DNA of 64,000 bases from an uncultured bacterium (GTDB lineage Bacteria; Pseudomonadota; Gammaproteobacteria; Burkholderiales; Burkholderiaceae_C), in assembly GCA_903928495.1 (NCBI GenBank), contig CAIYQZ010000078.1:28323-92322 (forward strand). Reading direction: 5' to 3'. Positions 46,519 to 55,800 of the stretch are shown here, piece after piece (positions within the stretch are counted from its first letter, which is position 1; the number at the start of each line of letters is the position of its first letter). The notes under the pieces are model-generated. The model was not told where the DNA came from and did no database searches. It was given only the letters and a program-made list of their open reading frames with translations. The translations under genes and the position numbers were made by a program.

Positions 46519-47646
46519 ATGCATCCTCACCGTTTGGGCTGGCGCCATGGGCTGGCCGCGCTGGCAATGACCGCGATTGCCGCCACGCAGGCCACAGCAC
46601 AAATCCGCATCGGCCAACCGTCGGGCTTCACCGGATCGGTGGCAGCGGGCGTGAAAGAAAATACCGACGGTGCCAAGCTGTACTTGGATGCTGTCAATGC
46701 CAAAGGCGGTGTGAACGGGCAAAAGATAGAACTGCTATCAGTCGACGACCAATTCGACCCCACGAAAACCCTCGCACTGGCCACCGAACTGATCGACACG
46801 CAACGCGTGGTGGCTCTGTTTCTGAACCGGGGCACCCCCCACGCCCAGGCGCTGCTGCCCTTGCTGGCCGAACGCAAAGTGCCCCTGGTGGCCCCCAGCA
46901 CCGGGGCCATGGTGCTGCACAAACCGGTGAATCCCTGGGTGTTCAATGTGCGAGCCACCTACCAGCGGGAGGCCGCCCGCGCAGTGGAACACCTGGCGGG
47001 GCTGGGCGTGACGCGCATTGCCGTGCTGCAAACCGATGACTCGTTCGGCGCCGACTCGGCCGCTGGAGCCAACGCGGGTTTTGAGAAAGCCGGGCTGAAA
47101 CCACACTGGCTGGAAACCTTCCCGCGCGACAAACCCGACTTCACCGCGCTGGCCAAAAAGGTGATGACCACCGACGCGCAGGCCGTGGTGTTCATCGGCT
47201 CGGCGGGCAACGTGGCAGCGGGCACGCTGGCCATCCGTGCGGCGGGGTCCAGCGCACAGATCGTCACGCTGTCGAACAACGCGTCTGACGGGTTCATCAA
47301 GCAACTGGGCTCACATGCACGCGGTGTGGTGGTGACGCAGGTGTTTCCCAACGAGCGCTCGGTGGCCTACCCTCTGAGCAAAGAGGCCATGGACCTGGCC
47401 AAGGCCAAGGGTCTGCCCGGTGTGTCGCCCGCCATGATGGAAGGCTTTGCCGCCGCCAAAGTGCTGGTAGAAGGCCTGCGCCGCGCTGGCCCCAACCCCA
47501 CTGGCCCCAAACTGCGCGACGCACTGGAGGGCATCACGAACATGGACATGGGCGGCATGCGGCTGACTTACAGCCCTACCGACCACAGTGGGCTGGACTT
47601 TGCAGACCTGTCCATCATAGACGCCAGTGGCAAATTCAGGAGGTGA
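46519..47646 (+). CDS. LivK-type ABC transporter substrate-binding protein
   Basis: A 375-residue protein from the ATG at 46519, with a signal peptide (LAALAMTAIAATQATA). The body has the periplasmic-binding-protein type I pattern IRIGQPSGFTGSVAAGVKENTDGAKLY, VALFLNRGTPHAQALLPLL, VPLVAPSTGAM and ITNMDMGGMRLTYSPTDHSG. It resembles branched-chain amino acid or urea/amide binding proteins, but no permease or ATPase is nearby, so it is an orphan. The ligand is unknown. It is divergent from uvrA. Confidence 0.87.
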   Translation: MHPHRLGWRHGLAALAMTAIAATQATAQIRIGQPSGFTGSVAAGVKENTDGAKLYLDAVNAKGGVNGQKIELLSVDDQFDPTKTLALATELIDTQRVVALFLNRGTPHAQALLPLLAERKVPLVAPSTGAMVLHKPVNPWVFNVRATYQREAARAVEHLAGLGVTRIAVLQTDDSFGADSAAGANAGFEKAGLKPHWLETFPRDKPDFTALAKKVMTTDAQAVVFIGSAGNVAAGTLAIRAAGSSAQIVTLSNNASDGFIKQLGSHARGVVVTQVFPNERSVAYPLSKEAMDLAKAKGLPGVSPAMMEGFAAAKVLVEGLRRAGPNPTGPKLRDALEGITNMDMGGMRLTYSPTDHSGLDFADLSIIDASGKFRR

Positions 47647-47652
47647 CACGGC

Positions 47653-48189
47653 ATGTGCGGAGCTGAACTCAAACCCCTGCCCAATGGTGTGCAACGCGTG
47701 GCCGCCGAGTTGGCAAAGCTCGGGCATGACCAAGCACCCGTGATGCTGGACGACGCCGCTCGCACGGCACAGCAAGCGGCCGATGCGCTGGGTGTGGCGC
47801 TGGGGCAAATAGCCAAAAGCATCATCTTCCGGCGCAAGCCGGACGGCGTGGCTGTGCTGGTGGTCACGTCGGGCGACCGCCGGGTGTGCGAAGACAAGGT
47901 GGCTGCACTGGTGTGCACGCCCGGCGAAGGCGGAAGCAAGCTGGGCCGGGCGAACGCAGAGTTTGTAAAGGCCGCCACTGGCTTTTCCATTGGAGGTGTG
48001 TCGCCGTTGGCGCATGCCACGCCACCCGTCACGCTGATTGACCGGGAGCTGTTCCGCTTTGAACGCATCTGGGCCGCTGCCGGCCACCCACACGCGGTGT
48101 TTCCCCTGACCCCGCAAGACCTGGCGAACTGGACGGGTGCACCCGTGGCAGATGTGGTTTTGCACGAGCAGCCACAATCTGCGGCATGA
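47653..48189 (+). CDS. YbaK/EbsC family aminoacyl-tRNA deacylase
   Basis: The 178-residue protein has the YbaK/ProX-like domain: AADALGVALGQIAKSIIFR with the conserved lysine, VVTSGDRRVCEDKV and GGVSPLAHATPPVTLIDREL. Family members clear mischarged tRNAs such as Cys- or Ala-tRNAPro. Start six bases after the binding-protein stop. It overlaps the following DUF1289 gene by four bases. Confidence 0.85.
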   Translation: MCGAELKPLPNGVQRVAAELAKLGHDQAPVMLDDAARTAQQAADALGVALGQIAKSIIFRRKPDGVAVLVVTSGDRRVCEDKVAALVCTPGEGGSKLGRANAEFVKAATGFSIGGVSPLAHATPPVTLIDRELFRFERIWAAAGHPHAVFPLTPQDLANWTGAPVADVVLHEQPQSAA

Positions 48190-48452
48190 CTGTTTTTTCA
48201 TCCACTTTCACCCAAATACAGGCTGCGGCATCGGCCAGCCCCATGCCTGCCAAGGTGAGCCTGGCGGTGGCGCGCCGCAGAAACCCGCAGCACAGCGTGC
48301 CGTCGCCCTGTGTGGGTGTGTGCAAAATGGACACAGCCCAAGGCTGGTGCAGTGGCTGCTTTCGCACGCTGGAAGAAATCGGACTCTGGAGCCGTGCCAC
48401 AGATGCCACCAAACTGGCTGTGTGGGCCCAGGTGGAGCAGAGGCAGGCCTGA
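48186..48452 (+). CDS. DUF1289 small cysteine-motif protein
   Basis: The 88-residue protein contains PCVGVCKMDTAQGWCSGCFRT followed by EIGLW, the DUF1289 pattern of four cysteines. Its ATG overlaps the YbaK stop in an ATGA. The family is likely a small metal or Fe-S binding protein; function unknown. Confidence 0.85.
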   Translation: MTVFSSTFTQIQAAASASPMPAKVSLAVARRRNPQHSVPSPCVGVCKMDTAQGWCSGCFRTLEEIGLWSRATDATKLAVWAQVEQRQA

Positions 48453-48485
48453 ATCGCGGCAGACACAGAGACCCGCCAACGTCAC

Positions 48486-49178
48486 ATGAAACACATCACT
48501 TTCTACTTTGACCCGATCTCTCCGTTTGCGTGGCTGGCATTCCAGCGCTTGCCCCAGGTGTTGATGGGAGACGGCACGACTCCAGGGTTGAGCTACCAGG
48601 TGGCTTACAAGCCTGTCCTGTTTGCAGCGCTGCTGAAGCACCACGGCCAGTTGGGTCCGGCGGAAATTCCGCACAAGCGGGACTGGACCTACCGCCACGT
48701 TCAGTGGTTGGGCCACAGCCTCGGTGTGCCGCTGGCCATGCCCGAAGCGCACCCGTTCAATCCCCTGCCCCTGCTGCGCCTGGCGCTGGCCTGCGCCACA
48801 CCAGACGCACCGGGCCAAACCAACCGCTATGTCACCGAGCAGGTGCTGCGCCATGTGTGGGAAGGCGGCGCAGACGCTGTGGCCCCCGAGCGCCTGGCAA
48901 CCCTGCAGGCCACATTGGCCAGCCACATGACGCAACGGAGTCGCACATTGGCCGACCCCAACAGCGAAGCGGTGAAACAGCAACTGCGCGCCAACACCGA
49001 CGAGGCCCTGGCCGCTGGCGCCTTTGGGGTGCCCACCTGCGTGGTGGACGGAAAACTGTTCTGGGGTCTGGATGGCCTGCCCATGCTGCAGGCTTACCTG
49101 ACGGGTGATGCCTGGTTTGATGGCAACGGCTGGAACGGCGTGGCCGATGTGCCTGTGGGCACACGCCGCCCTGCCTGA
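48486..49178 (+). CDS. DsbA-family 2-hydroxychromene-2-carboxylate isomerase-like protein
   Basis: The 230-residue protein starts ITFYFDPISPFAWLAF, the kappa-GST/HCCA-isomerase signature with a serine at the place of the DsbA cysteine, and has GAFGVPTCVVDGKLFWGLDGL near the end. Such enzymes are glutathione-dependent. True isomerase activity is uncertain, as no naphthalene genes are nearby. It follows the DUF1289 gene by 33 bases. Confidence 0.85.
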   Translation: MKHITFYFDPISPFAWLAFQRLPQVLMGDGTTPGLSYQVAYKPVLFAALLKHHGQLGPAEIPHKRDWTYRHVQWLGHSLGVPLAMPEAHPFNPLPLLRLALACATPDAPGQTNRYVTEQVLRHVWEGGADAVAPERLATLQATLASHMTQRSRTLADPNSEAVKQQLRANTDEALAAGAFGVPTCVVDGKLFWGLDGLPMLQAYLTGDAWFDGNGWNGVADVPVGTRRPA

Positions 49179-49205
49179 TGTATTGGGCGGCAGCCCCTTG
49201 CTCGT

Positions 49206-49658
49206 TCAAACCTTCGTGCGGCGCTGCACCACCCCGCGCCGTTCGATGGGTGTTGAAAAAATGATGGCCGTGCGGGTTTCGCCCCAGCGGTTGATGTCAG
49301 ACAAAAATCGCTCCAGATCTTGCAAGTCGGTGGCCACCACCAGCATTTGGTAGGAGTCGTTGCCCGCCACATGGTGGCATTCCAGCACCTCGGGAGACTG
49401 GGCCAGCTTGTCCAGCAGGGCCTGCTTGCCCGGCTGCGGGGCGTTGATGCCCACCATCGCCCGCACACCATAGCCCACCGCCAGTGGGTCGATGTGTGCA
49501 TGAAATCCGCGCACCACCCCCACCTCCTGCAAGCGCCGCAGCCGCTCCACTGTGGCGGGCACCGACAGGCCTGCCGCCTGCGCCAGGGTTTTGAGTGGTG
49601 CGCGCGCGTCGGCCTGCAACGCAGCCATCAGCCGCCAGGCCTTGTCATCCAGTTCCAT
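49206..49658 (-). CDS. Lrp/AsnC-family transcriptional regulator
   Basis: The 150-residue protein has an N-terminal helix-turn-helix (LKTLAQAAGLSVPATVERLRRLQEVGVV) and a RAM ligand domain (YGVRAMVGINAPQPGKQALL, GNDSYQMLVVATDLQDLERFL). It is divergent from a LysE-type exporter gene, a typical pairing in which the regulator activates the exporter in response to an amino acid. The effector is unknown. The shared region contains candidate operators. Confidence 0.9.
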   Translation of the reverse strand: MELDDKAWRLMAALQADARAPLKTLAQAAGLSVPATVERLRRLQEVGVVRGFHAHIDPLAVGYGVRAMVGINAPQPGKQALLDKLAQSPEVLECHHVAGNDSYQMLVVATDLQDLERFLSDINRWGETRTAIIFSTPIERRGVVQRRTKV

Positions 49659-49684
49659 CGTGATATTCCGTCAATGATTGATTT

Positions 49685-49742
49685 CACCTGAATTTTGATG
49701 GGTAAATGCACCAGGGGCCTGAATTTTAAGCTTCATCAGGTG
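49685..49742. promoter_or_regulatory. Candidate Lrp-type operator between divergent genes
   Basis: CACCTGA at 49685-49691 and TCAGGTG at 49736-49742 form an inverted repeat. CCTGAATTTT occurs twice in direct orientation, at 49687-49696 and 49718-49727, 31 bases apart, about three helical turns. This suits a multimeric Lrp-type regulator. Confidence 0.45.
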
Positions 49743-49755
49743 TAACCAAATTTTT

Positions 49756-50391
49756 ATGATGATGGCAATGAACCCTGTCGACGTAACACTGTTCCTGAAG
49801 GCCATGCTGGTGGGCCTGTCCATTGCCGCGCCGGTGGGGCCGATTGGTCTGCTGACCATTCAGCGCACCTTGCAACGGGGCATGCCAGCCGGGCTGGCCA
49901 CAGGCCTGGGCGCAGCTTCTGCCGACGCGGTTTACGGTGCTGTGGGTGCCTTTGGCGTGACCAGCGTGGTGGCCGCTCTGACCAGCGCCCGCCTGCCCTT
50001 GTCGGTAGCTGGAGGCGCATTGCTGCTGTGGTTGGCTTGGCAAACCTGGCGCGCGCCGCTGGCAGATCAAGCAGCCCAGGTTGCCGGGAGCGAGGTCAGC
50101 CTGTGGGCGCAGTTTGCCGGTACGTTTGCGCTGACCTTGTCCAATCCCGCCACCATCCTGTCGTTTGTGGCCATCTTTGCCAGCCTCAGCGCCACGTTCA
50201 GCGGTGCAGCGTCCCCCCTGGTGCTGCTGTGTGGGGTGTTTCTGGGTTCCGCACTGTGGTGGCTGTTGCTGGCCACCGGGGTGGCACGACTGCGCCACAG
50301 CTTTACCCCGGCCTGGCGGGTTCGAATCAATCGGCTGTCTGCCGGATGTCTGGCGGTGTTTGCGCTGTGGCAGTGGGTGTCACTGGTCTGA
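49756..50391 (+). CDS. LysE/RhtB-family amino acid exporter
   Basis: The 211-residue membrane protein has about six helices and the LysE motif AAPVGPIGLLTIQRTLQRGMPAGLATGLGAASADAVYG, plus LTLSNPATILSFVAIFASL. The start is ambiguous among four nearby ATGs (MMMAM). It should export an amino acid or related solute, probably under control of the divergent Lrp-family regulator. Confidence 0.88.
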   Translation: MMMAMNPVDVTLFLKAMLVGLSIAAPVGPIGLLTIQRTLQRGMPAGLATGLGAASADAVYGAVGAFGVTSVVAALTSARLPLSVAGGALLLWLAWQTWRAPLADQAAQVAGSEVSLWAQFAGTFALTLSNPATILSFVAIFASLSATFSGAASPLVLLCGVFLGSALWWLLLATGVARLRHSFTPAWRVRINRLSAGCLAVFALWQWVSLV

Positions 50392-50396
50392 GACTC

Positions 50397-52808
50397 TCAC
50401 CGAACAGAAAACACCACCTGCTGGTACTGCCCGGCAGCATCCAGTGCGGTGAGTGCGTGCTGGCCTTGCCCCGACAGCGTCAACCGGAAACTTGAAGCGT
50501 CCGGGGACGTGGTGCCCACCAGTCGCCCATCGAGCAACCAGTTCACAGTTTCGGTGGTGCCCAGCGCTTGCAGCTGCACAGTGATGTCGGTTTTGCCCGG
50601 TGCGGCTCGCAGCACGCTGCCCGACTCCAGCCCGCTGATGCGCAGGGTGCGTGCGGGTGTGGCACCCCGGCAAGGCGGCCCCCACGGCAGGTGCTCGACA
50701 TCGCTGCGCTGGGCGGGTTCTATCCAGGGTTGCAACAGGGTCGGCCAGCGGGCGTAGGTGATGGGTTGAACCCGATCCGCATGTGGCGCAGCACAGCCGG
50801 GGCGCAGACGCACAGCTTGCTGCGCCGGGTGTCCTCGGAGGGTTGACGGCGTTTGCACCCACGCTGTGTCCAGCAAGCCAGTGGGCAGCAGTCGGTCGGG
50901 CAGGGTGGGGGGAGCGGTGCCGTCCAGCGTCCAGGCGGGGCGGCGTTGGCGGCAGTGCTCGGGCGGTGTGCCGCTGGCGGCCAGGCCCAGCGGCCAGCAA
51001 ATGTCCTGCGCACTCACGCTGGCGGGCACGGCGCGCGGGGCCGTGCCACTGGCCCCTGTGTCCAGCGCGGCCAGGAGGTCTTTCACCAACGGCGCGGCGG
51101 TGTTGGCACCAAAAAAGCCGGGATTAGGTGTGCCGTCTGGGCGGCCCACCCACACGCCCAAGGTGTAGCGGTCGGTCACGCCGATGGCCCAGGCGTCGCG
51201 AAAGCCAAAGCTGGTGCCTGTTTTCCAGGCGACTCGGGTGCCGCTGTCTTTGAATGGCGCACCGGGCCTTCCGCCGTTTTCCAGAATCTCGCGGACGATG
51301 AAGGCTGCGCCTGCGCTCATCAGCCGGGTGTCCACGGTTGGTGCGTCGGGTGTCAGGCGGGGCTGGCCTGCCACGCCTGCGCGGGCCAGTGCGGTGTAAG
51401 CACCCACCAGTTCTTCCAGCGTGGTGCTCCCGCCGCCCAGAATCAGGCTGAGGTTGGGCGTGGCCCCTGCAGGCATTCGCAGCTTGAGGCCCGCATTGCG
51501 CAAGTGCGCAGCAAAGCGGGCGGGGCCCAGGCGCTCCAGCAGGTCCACGGCGGGCACGTTGAGCGAACGGTCCAATGCCTCGCTCACGCTCACCGGGCCG
51601 CTGAAACTGGCCTGAAAGTTGCCCGGCGCGTAGCCGCCGAAGTTCTGCGGCGCATCCACCAGCAGGCTTTCGGAATGAATCAACCCCTCGTCCAGCGCCA
51701 TCGCGTACAAAAACGGTTTGAGCGTGGAGCCCGGCGAGCGCACGCCGCGCACCATGTCCACATGCGCGGCGCGCTGGTTGTCCGAGAAATCCGCACTGCC
51801 CGCGTAGCCACGCACGGCCAAGCTGTCGTTTTCCACCACCAGCGTCGCCACCGACACAGCCGGGGGCAGTTGGTTCAAGCGGTCCAACAGCACCTGCTCC
51901 AGCCGCATTTGCAGTGCGGCGTCCAGCGTGCTGTGCACCACACCTGTGGTGTCTGAAGCACTGCCCCTGGCTTCTTTGCGCAAGCGTTCGGCGGCCAGCG
52001 GGGCCAGCCAGCGGGCTTTGAGTGGCGGGGCAAACACCCGCTCCAGGCGGGCATCGGCCACCGTGGCGGCGGGCCACACGCTCAGAGTGGCCATGCGGCC
52101 CAGCACTTTGTCGCGCGCGGCCTGTGCCAACCCGGATGCCCGGTCGGGCCGCAGGCGCGAGGGGCTTTGCGGCAGGGCCACCAGCAGCGCAGCCTCGGCA
52201 TGGCTCAGGTTGGCCGCCGGTTTGCCCAGGTAGGCCCGGCTGGCCATTTCAATGCCCTGCACCTGGCCGCCCATGGGAGCGTGGTTGAGGTACAGGGTGA
52301 GGATGTCGCGCTTGCTCAAGTGCCATTCCAGTTGCAGGGCACGCGCCATTTGGCGCAGCTTGGTGCCCACGGTGCGGGGGGCAGGGCCGCCCTCGGCGTC
52401 ACGTGATCGATCGTTCAACTCCAGGATGCGCGCCACCTGCATGGTCAGCGTGGAGCCGCCCGACACCACCCGCCCGTGCCACGCCCACTGGCCCAGCGCG
52501 CGCAGCATGGCCACAGGGTTGATGCCGGGGTGCCATTCAAACCAGCGGTCTTCGTATTGGCGCAGCGCCTGCAGGTACAGGGGCGATACGGCTTCGGGCT
52601 GAATGGGGTGCCGCAGCGCCCCGTCGGTGCTGGCCCATGTGCGCAAAGGCGTTCCGTCTGCCGCCAGCACCACCAGCGTGCCGGGTGCAGAGGCACCCTG
52701 AAAAGCGGCTGCGGGCAGGGGAAACAGCAGGTCCATGGATTTCAACAGGCATAGCAATAAAGCCATACCAATCAAGCGGTGAAGCCACTTTTTATTAGAA
52801 ATCATCAA
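50397..52808 (-). CDS. pbpC: Penicillin-binding protein 1C
   Basis: The 803-residue protein has an N-terminal anchor (LIGMALLLCLLKSMDLLFPL), a transglycosylase domain (EDRWFEWHPGINPVAM, GGSTLTMQVAR), a transpeptidase domain with SPGSTLKP and KTGTSFGFRDAW, and a C-terminal domain (PRAVPASVSAQDICWPLG to end) typical of PbpC. It polymerises peptidoglycan, though E. coli PbpC is nearly dispensable. The gene is downstream of the alpha-2-macroglobulin gene on the same strand, the usual yfhM-pbpC pairing. Confidence 0.93.
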   Translation of the reverse strand: MMISNKKWLHRLIGMALLLCLLKSMDLLFPLPAAAFQGASAPGTLVVLAADGTPLRTWASTDGALRHPIQPEAVSPLYLQALRQYEDRWFEWHPGINPVAMLRALGQWAWHGRVVSGGSTLTMQVARILELNDRSRDAEGGPAPRTVGTKLRQMARALQLEWHLSKRDILTLYLNHAPMGGQVQGIEMASRAYLGKPAANLSHAEAALLVALPQSPSRLRPDRASGLAQAARDKVLGRMATLSVWPAATVADARLERVFAPPLKARWLAPLAAERLRKEARGSASDTTGVVHSTLDAALQMRLEQVLLDRLNQLPPAVSVATLVVENDSLAVRGYAGSADFSDNQRAAHVDMVRGVRSPGSTLKPFLYAMALDEGLIHSESLLVDAPQNFGGYAPGNFQASFSGPVSVSEALDRSLNVPAVDLLERLGPARFAAHLRNAGLKLRMPAGATPNLSLILGGGSTTLEELVGAYTALARAGVAGQPRLTPDAPTVDTRLMSAGAAFIVREILENGGRPGAPFKDSGTRVAWKTGTSFGFRDAWAIGVTDRYTLGVWVGRPDGTPNPGFFGANTAAPLVKDLLAALDTGASGTAPRAVPASVSAQDICWPLGLAASGTPPEHCRQRRPAWTLDGTAPPTLPDRLLPTGLLDTAWVQTPSTLRGHPAQQAVRLRPGCAAPHADRVQPITYARWPTLLQPWIEPAQRSDVEHLPWGPPCRGATPARTLRISGLESGSVLRAAPGKTDITVQLQALGTTETVNWLLDGRLVGTTSPDASSFRLTLSGQGQHALTALDAAGQYQQVVFSVR

Positions 52809-52890
52809 AGAGAGAACTCAGTGGTGAAAGGGAGAGAGTGCAGACGACTCACATCACCTGCGTTCCCTGCCACCCATCCCTTTGCCGGAA

Positions 52891-55800
52891 TCACTTGATC
52901 CGGGGATCGACCACGGTGATGTCGGCCTCAGCCTTGCCCACCCCCCGCACATCGGGCCGGTACATGTCTTCGGCAAACGGAGCAGGCACGGTGAACTTGC
53001 CAGGCGTCACCACGCGCAGCACATAGAACAGGTGCAGCGGGCCGTCGCGCAGGTCGGCGGCGGCCACGAAGCGGTCGTCGCGGAACTCGCGGTGTTTGAT
53101 GCGCGCATCGGCCATGGCCTCGCCCACATTCACGTCACCCACTGTGAAGTCGCTGGCCTGTGCACCTTGGCTCAGGTTGAAGTTTTCCACTTCCATGCCG
53201 GCGGGCACGCGCTCCACCACCATCGCGTCCTTGATGCGTTGCTTGGCCTGCACCTTCAAGCGCACCACCACCATGTCGCCGGTTTTGAACTGGCGTGTGG
53301 TGATGGCTTTGCCGTCCGGCGTCCACCAGCTGCGCTCCAGCGCAATGCGGTCGTCGCGCGGGGCCAGGGGTTTGACGGGGTAGCCCTCGGCAGCCACTTC
53401 GACAAACAAGGTGTCTTTGCCCGTGTTGGCCACGCTCACGCCGCGTTTGATGGCGGCCGCGTCAAAGCTGCGTTGTTCGGCCGTTTTGCTGCTGAGCGCG
53501 GTGGCGGCGGTGGTGCCGGTTTGCAGGCTGGCTGACCAAGGTGCTTCGCTGGTGCCACCGGCTGCGCGTGCGGCCAGAAACAGTGACAGGCGTTCCTGAG
53601 TGGACAGGTACTGGCGTTTTTCGAACGTGGCGGCCAAATCGAGCAGCAGGTTTTCGCGCTTGGGGTGTGCCACCTGGTGGCGGTGCAGCAGGGCGTAGGC
53701 CAGCGCGTTGTCGCGCAGGGCCGAGCCATAGTCGCCCAACCACTCGTCCCATCCCTGGCTGCTGGTGCTCGAGTTGATGCCGTAGGCCAGTTTGAGCGCG
53801 TCGTCCAGCGCCACGTTGGCGCGGGCTTCGTCCCCCATCAGTTTCAGGGCCAGGCCCAGGTGCACCAGTGCCAGCGGCGAGCGGGCGTTGCCGCGCCACT
53901 CGTCGTGCAGGGTGCGCAGCGTGGCAAGCGGTGCCTTTTGAGCACGCGCCAGGATGTAGCCCGCATGTGCCGCCTCGGCCAGGCGCTGGTGCGCCATGCG
54001 CAGGCTTTCGGTCACCCGGTAGTCAGTCACGCGGCCTTCTGCATTGCGGGGCACGTCTTTGGGCGGCCGGGTTTGCAGGCCCGGTGCTTTTTGCAATTGC
54101 TCCAGCAGCGACTGGGTGGCGCGTTGCAGCAGGGGCTCTGGCACGGCAAAACCGGCATCATGGGCGTCTTGCAAGAAGCCGGTGACGTAGGCGCTCAGCC
54201 AGCCTTCATAGGGGTTGCTGGCAGCCCACAGACCAAACCCGCCTTGCGGTTGCTGCATGCCCGACAGGCGGCCAAAGGCCACGTCCAGCCGCTTGGCGCG
54301 TTCTTCTCGGCTGAGTGGTTTCATGCCGTAAGCGGTGGCACCTGCTTCGTCAATGAACACCAGTGGGTAGGCGCTGCTGGTGGTTTGCTCCAGGCAGCCA
54401 TAGGGGTACATCAGCAGGCCCTGCACGGCTGAACGCACGTCGATGGGCGGCTTGTTGGACAGCGTGAGGTTCACGCTGGCAGAGCCCGCCCAGAACGCGT
54501 CGGTCAGCGTCGGATCGAGCTTGAACGTTCCGTCGGGGGCAATGCGCACCTGCCGTGCCTCGCGCACCAGCGGTGTGGCGGGTTGCACCTGCAACGCGGC
54601 CTCGCGCACCACCTTCAGCTTGCCAGCAGTGACAGTGAGCTTGATGGGTGCCAGGCCCCACGCGTCGGTGGCTTCTGCCGTGTAGCGCAGCACTGTGCGC
54701 TGCTGGTTGGCCAGCTTGACCGGGGCATGCTGACCGGTGATGCGCAGCGGCGCGCCCGATTCAACCTTGACGGTCACCTCCTGCGCCTCGCCAGACAGGT
54801 TGGTCACGTCCAGCGCGATGGTGGCGCTGTCGCCCGGTGAAATGAAGCGTGGCATGGCCAGCTCGGCCACCAGCGGGGCGGCCACCACCATCTCGGCATC
54901 GGCGCTGGCATAACTGTCGGGTGTGCTGGCCACGGCCATCAGGCGCAAGGTGCCGTTGAAGTCGGGCAGGTTGAGGGGAATGGTGGCTTCACCCGCGTCG
55001 TTCAGCGCCACGGGGCCGCTGAACAGATCGACCAGGCGCACCTTGCGCGGCAGGCTTTGTGTGTCGCGCTTGCCCGCGTCGCCACCGAAGCGTTGGCGGG
55101 CGGTGTTGCCGTCCATCTTTTCAATCAGCTTGCCGTAGATGTCCAGCAAATCTGCGTCGTAGCGGTGCTTGCCAAAAAAGAAGTCGCTGGGGTTGGGCGT
55201 GGCATAGCGGGTGATGTTCAAAATGCCCACATCCACCGCCGACAGCGTGACCACGGTCTGCTGACCGGCCATTCCCTTCAAAGGTTGGTCCTTGGCATCG
55301 GTCAGTTTCACGGTAACGGGCACCGTTTTTTCGGGCACCGTTCTCGCCGGTGCGCTGATGGCCAGCTTGTACTGCCGCGCCTCGCGGGCCAGCGGCAGGT
55401 GGGCCAGCCCCAGTGCGCGGGCGGGGGTGATGCGGTCGCCCTCGCTGCCGGGGCGGAACACCACGGCGGCCACATACAGGTCGTGCCGGTTCCAGGCGGG
55501 GTCCACCGGAATTTCCAGCGTGGTGCCGCTGGCGCGCACTTTCACGCGCTTCTGGTACAGCACGCGGTCGCCTTCCACCGTGACCAAGGCTTCGCCATCG
55601 TGCGGCGGGGTAAGAGTGATGCGGGCCTTGTCGCCGGGTTTGTAGGGGGCGCCTTCGAGCTTGAACCCGACGCGGTCAGGGCGGTTGCCCATGTCGTCGG
55701 CGTCCTGGGCGTTCCAGCCCGCGTAAAAGCGGTAGCGGGCGGTTTGCTGGGTGGTGGGGTCCAGCACCTCCAGCCGGTAGCGGCCGTAGGTCACGGGCAG

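Noticed and set aside
48486..49178. Naphthalene-degradation isomerase
   Set aside because: The protein belongs to the HCCA isomerase-like group, but no aromatic-degradation genes are around; a general glutathione-dependent role is as likely.
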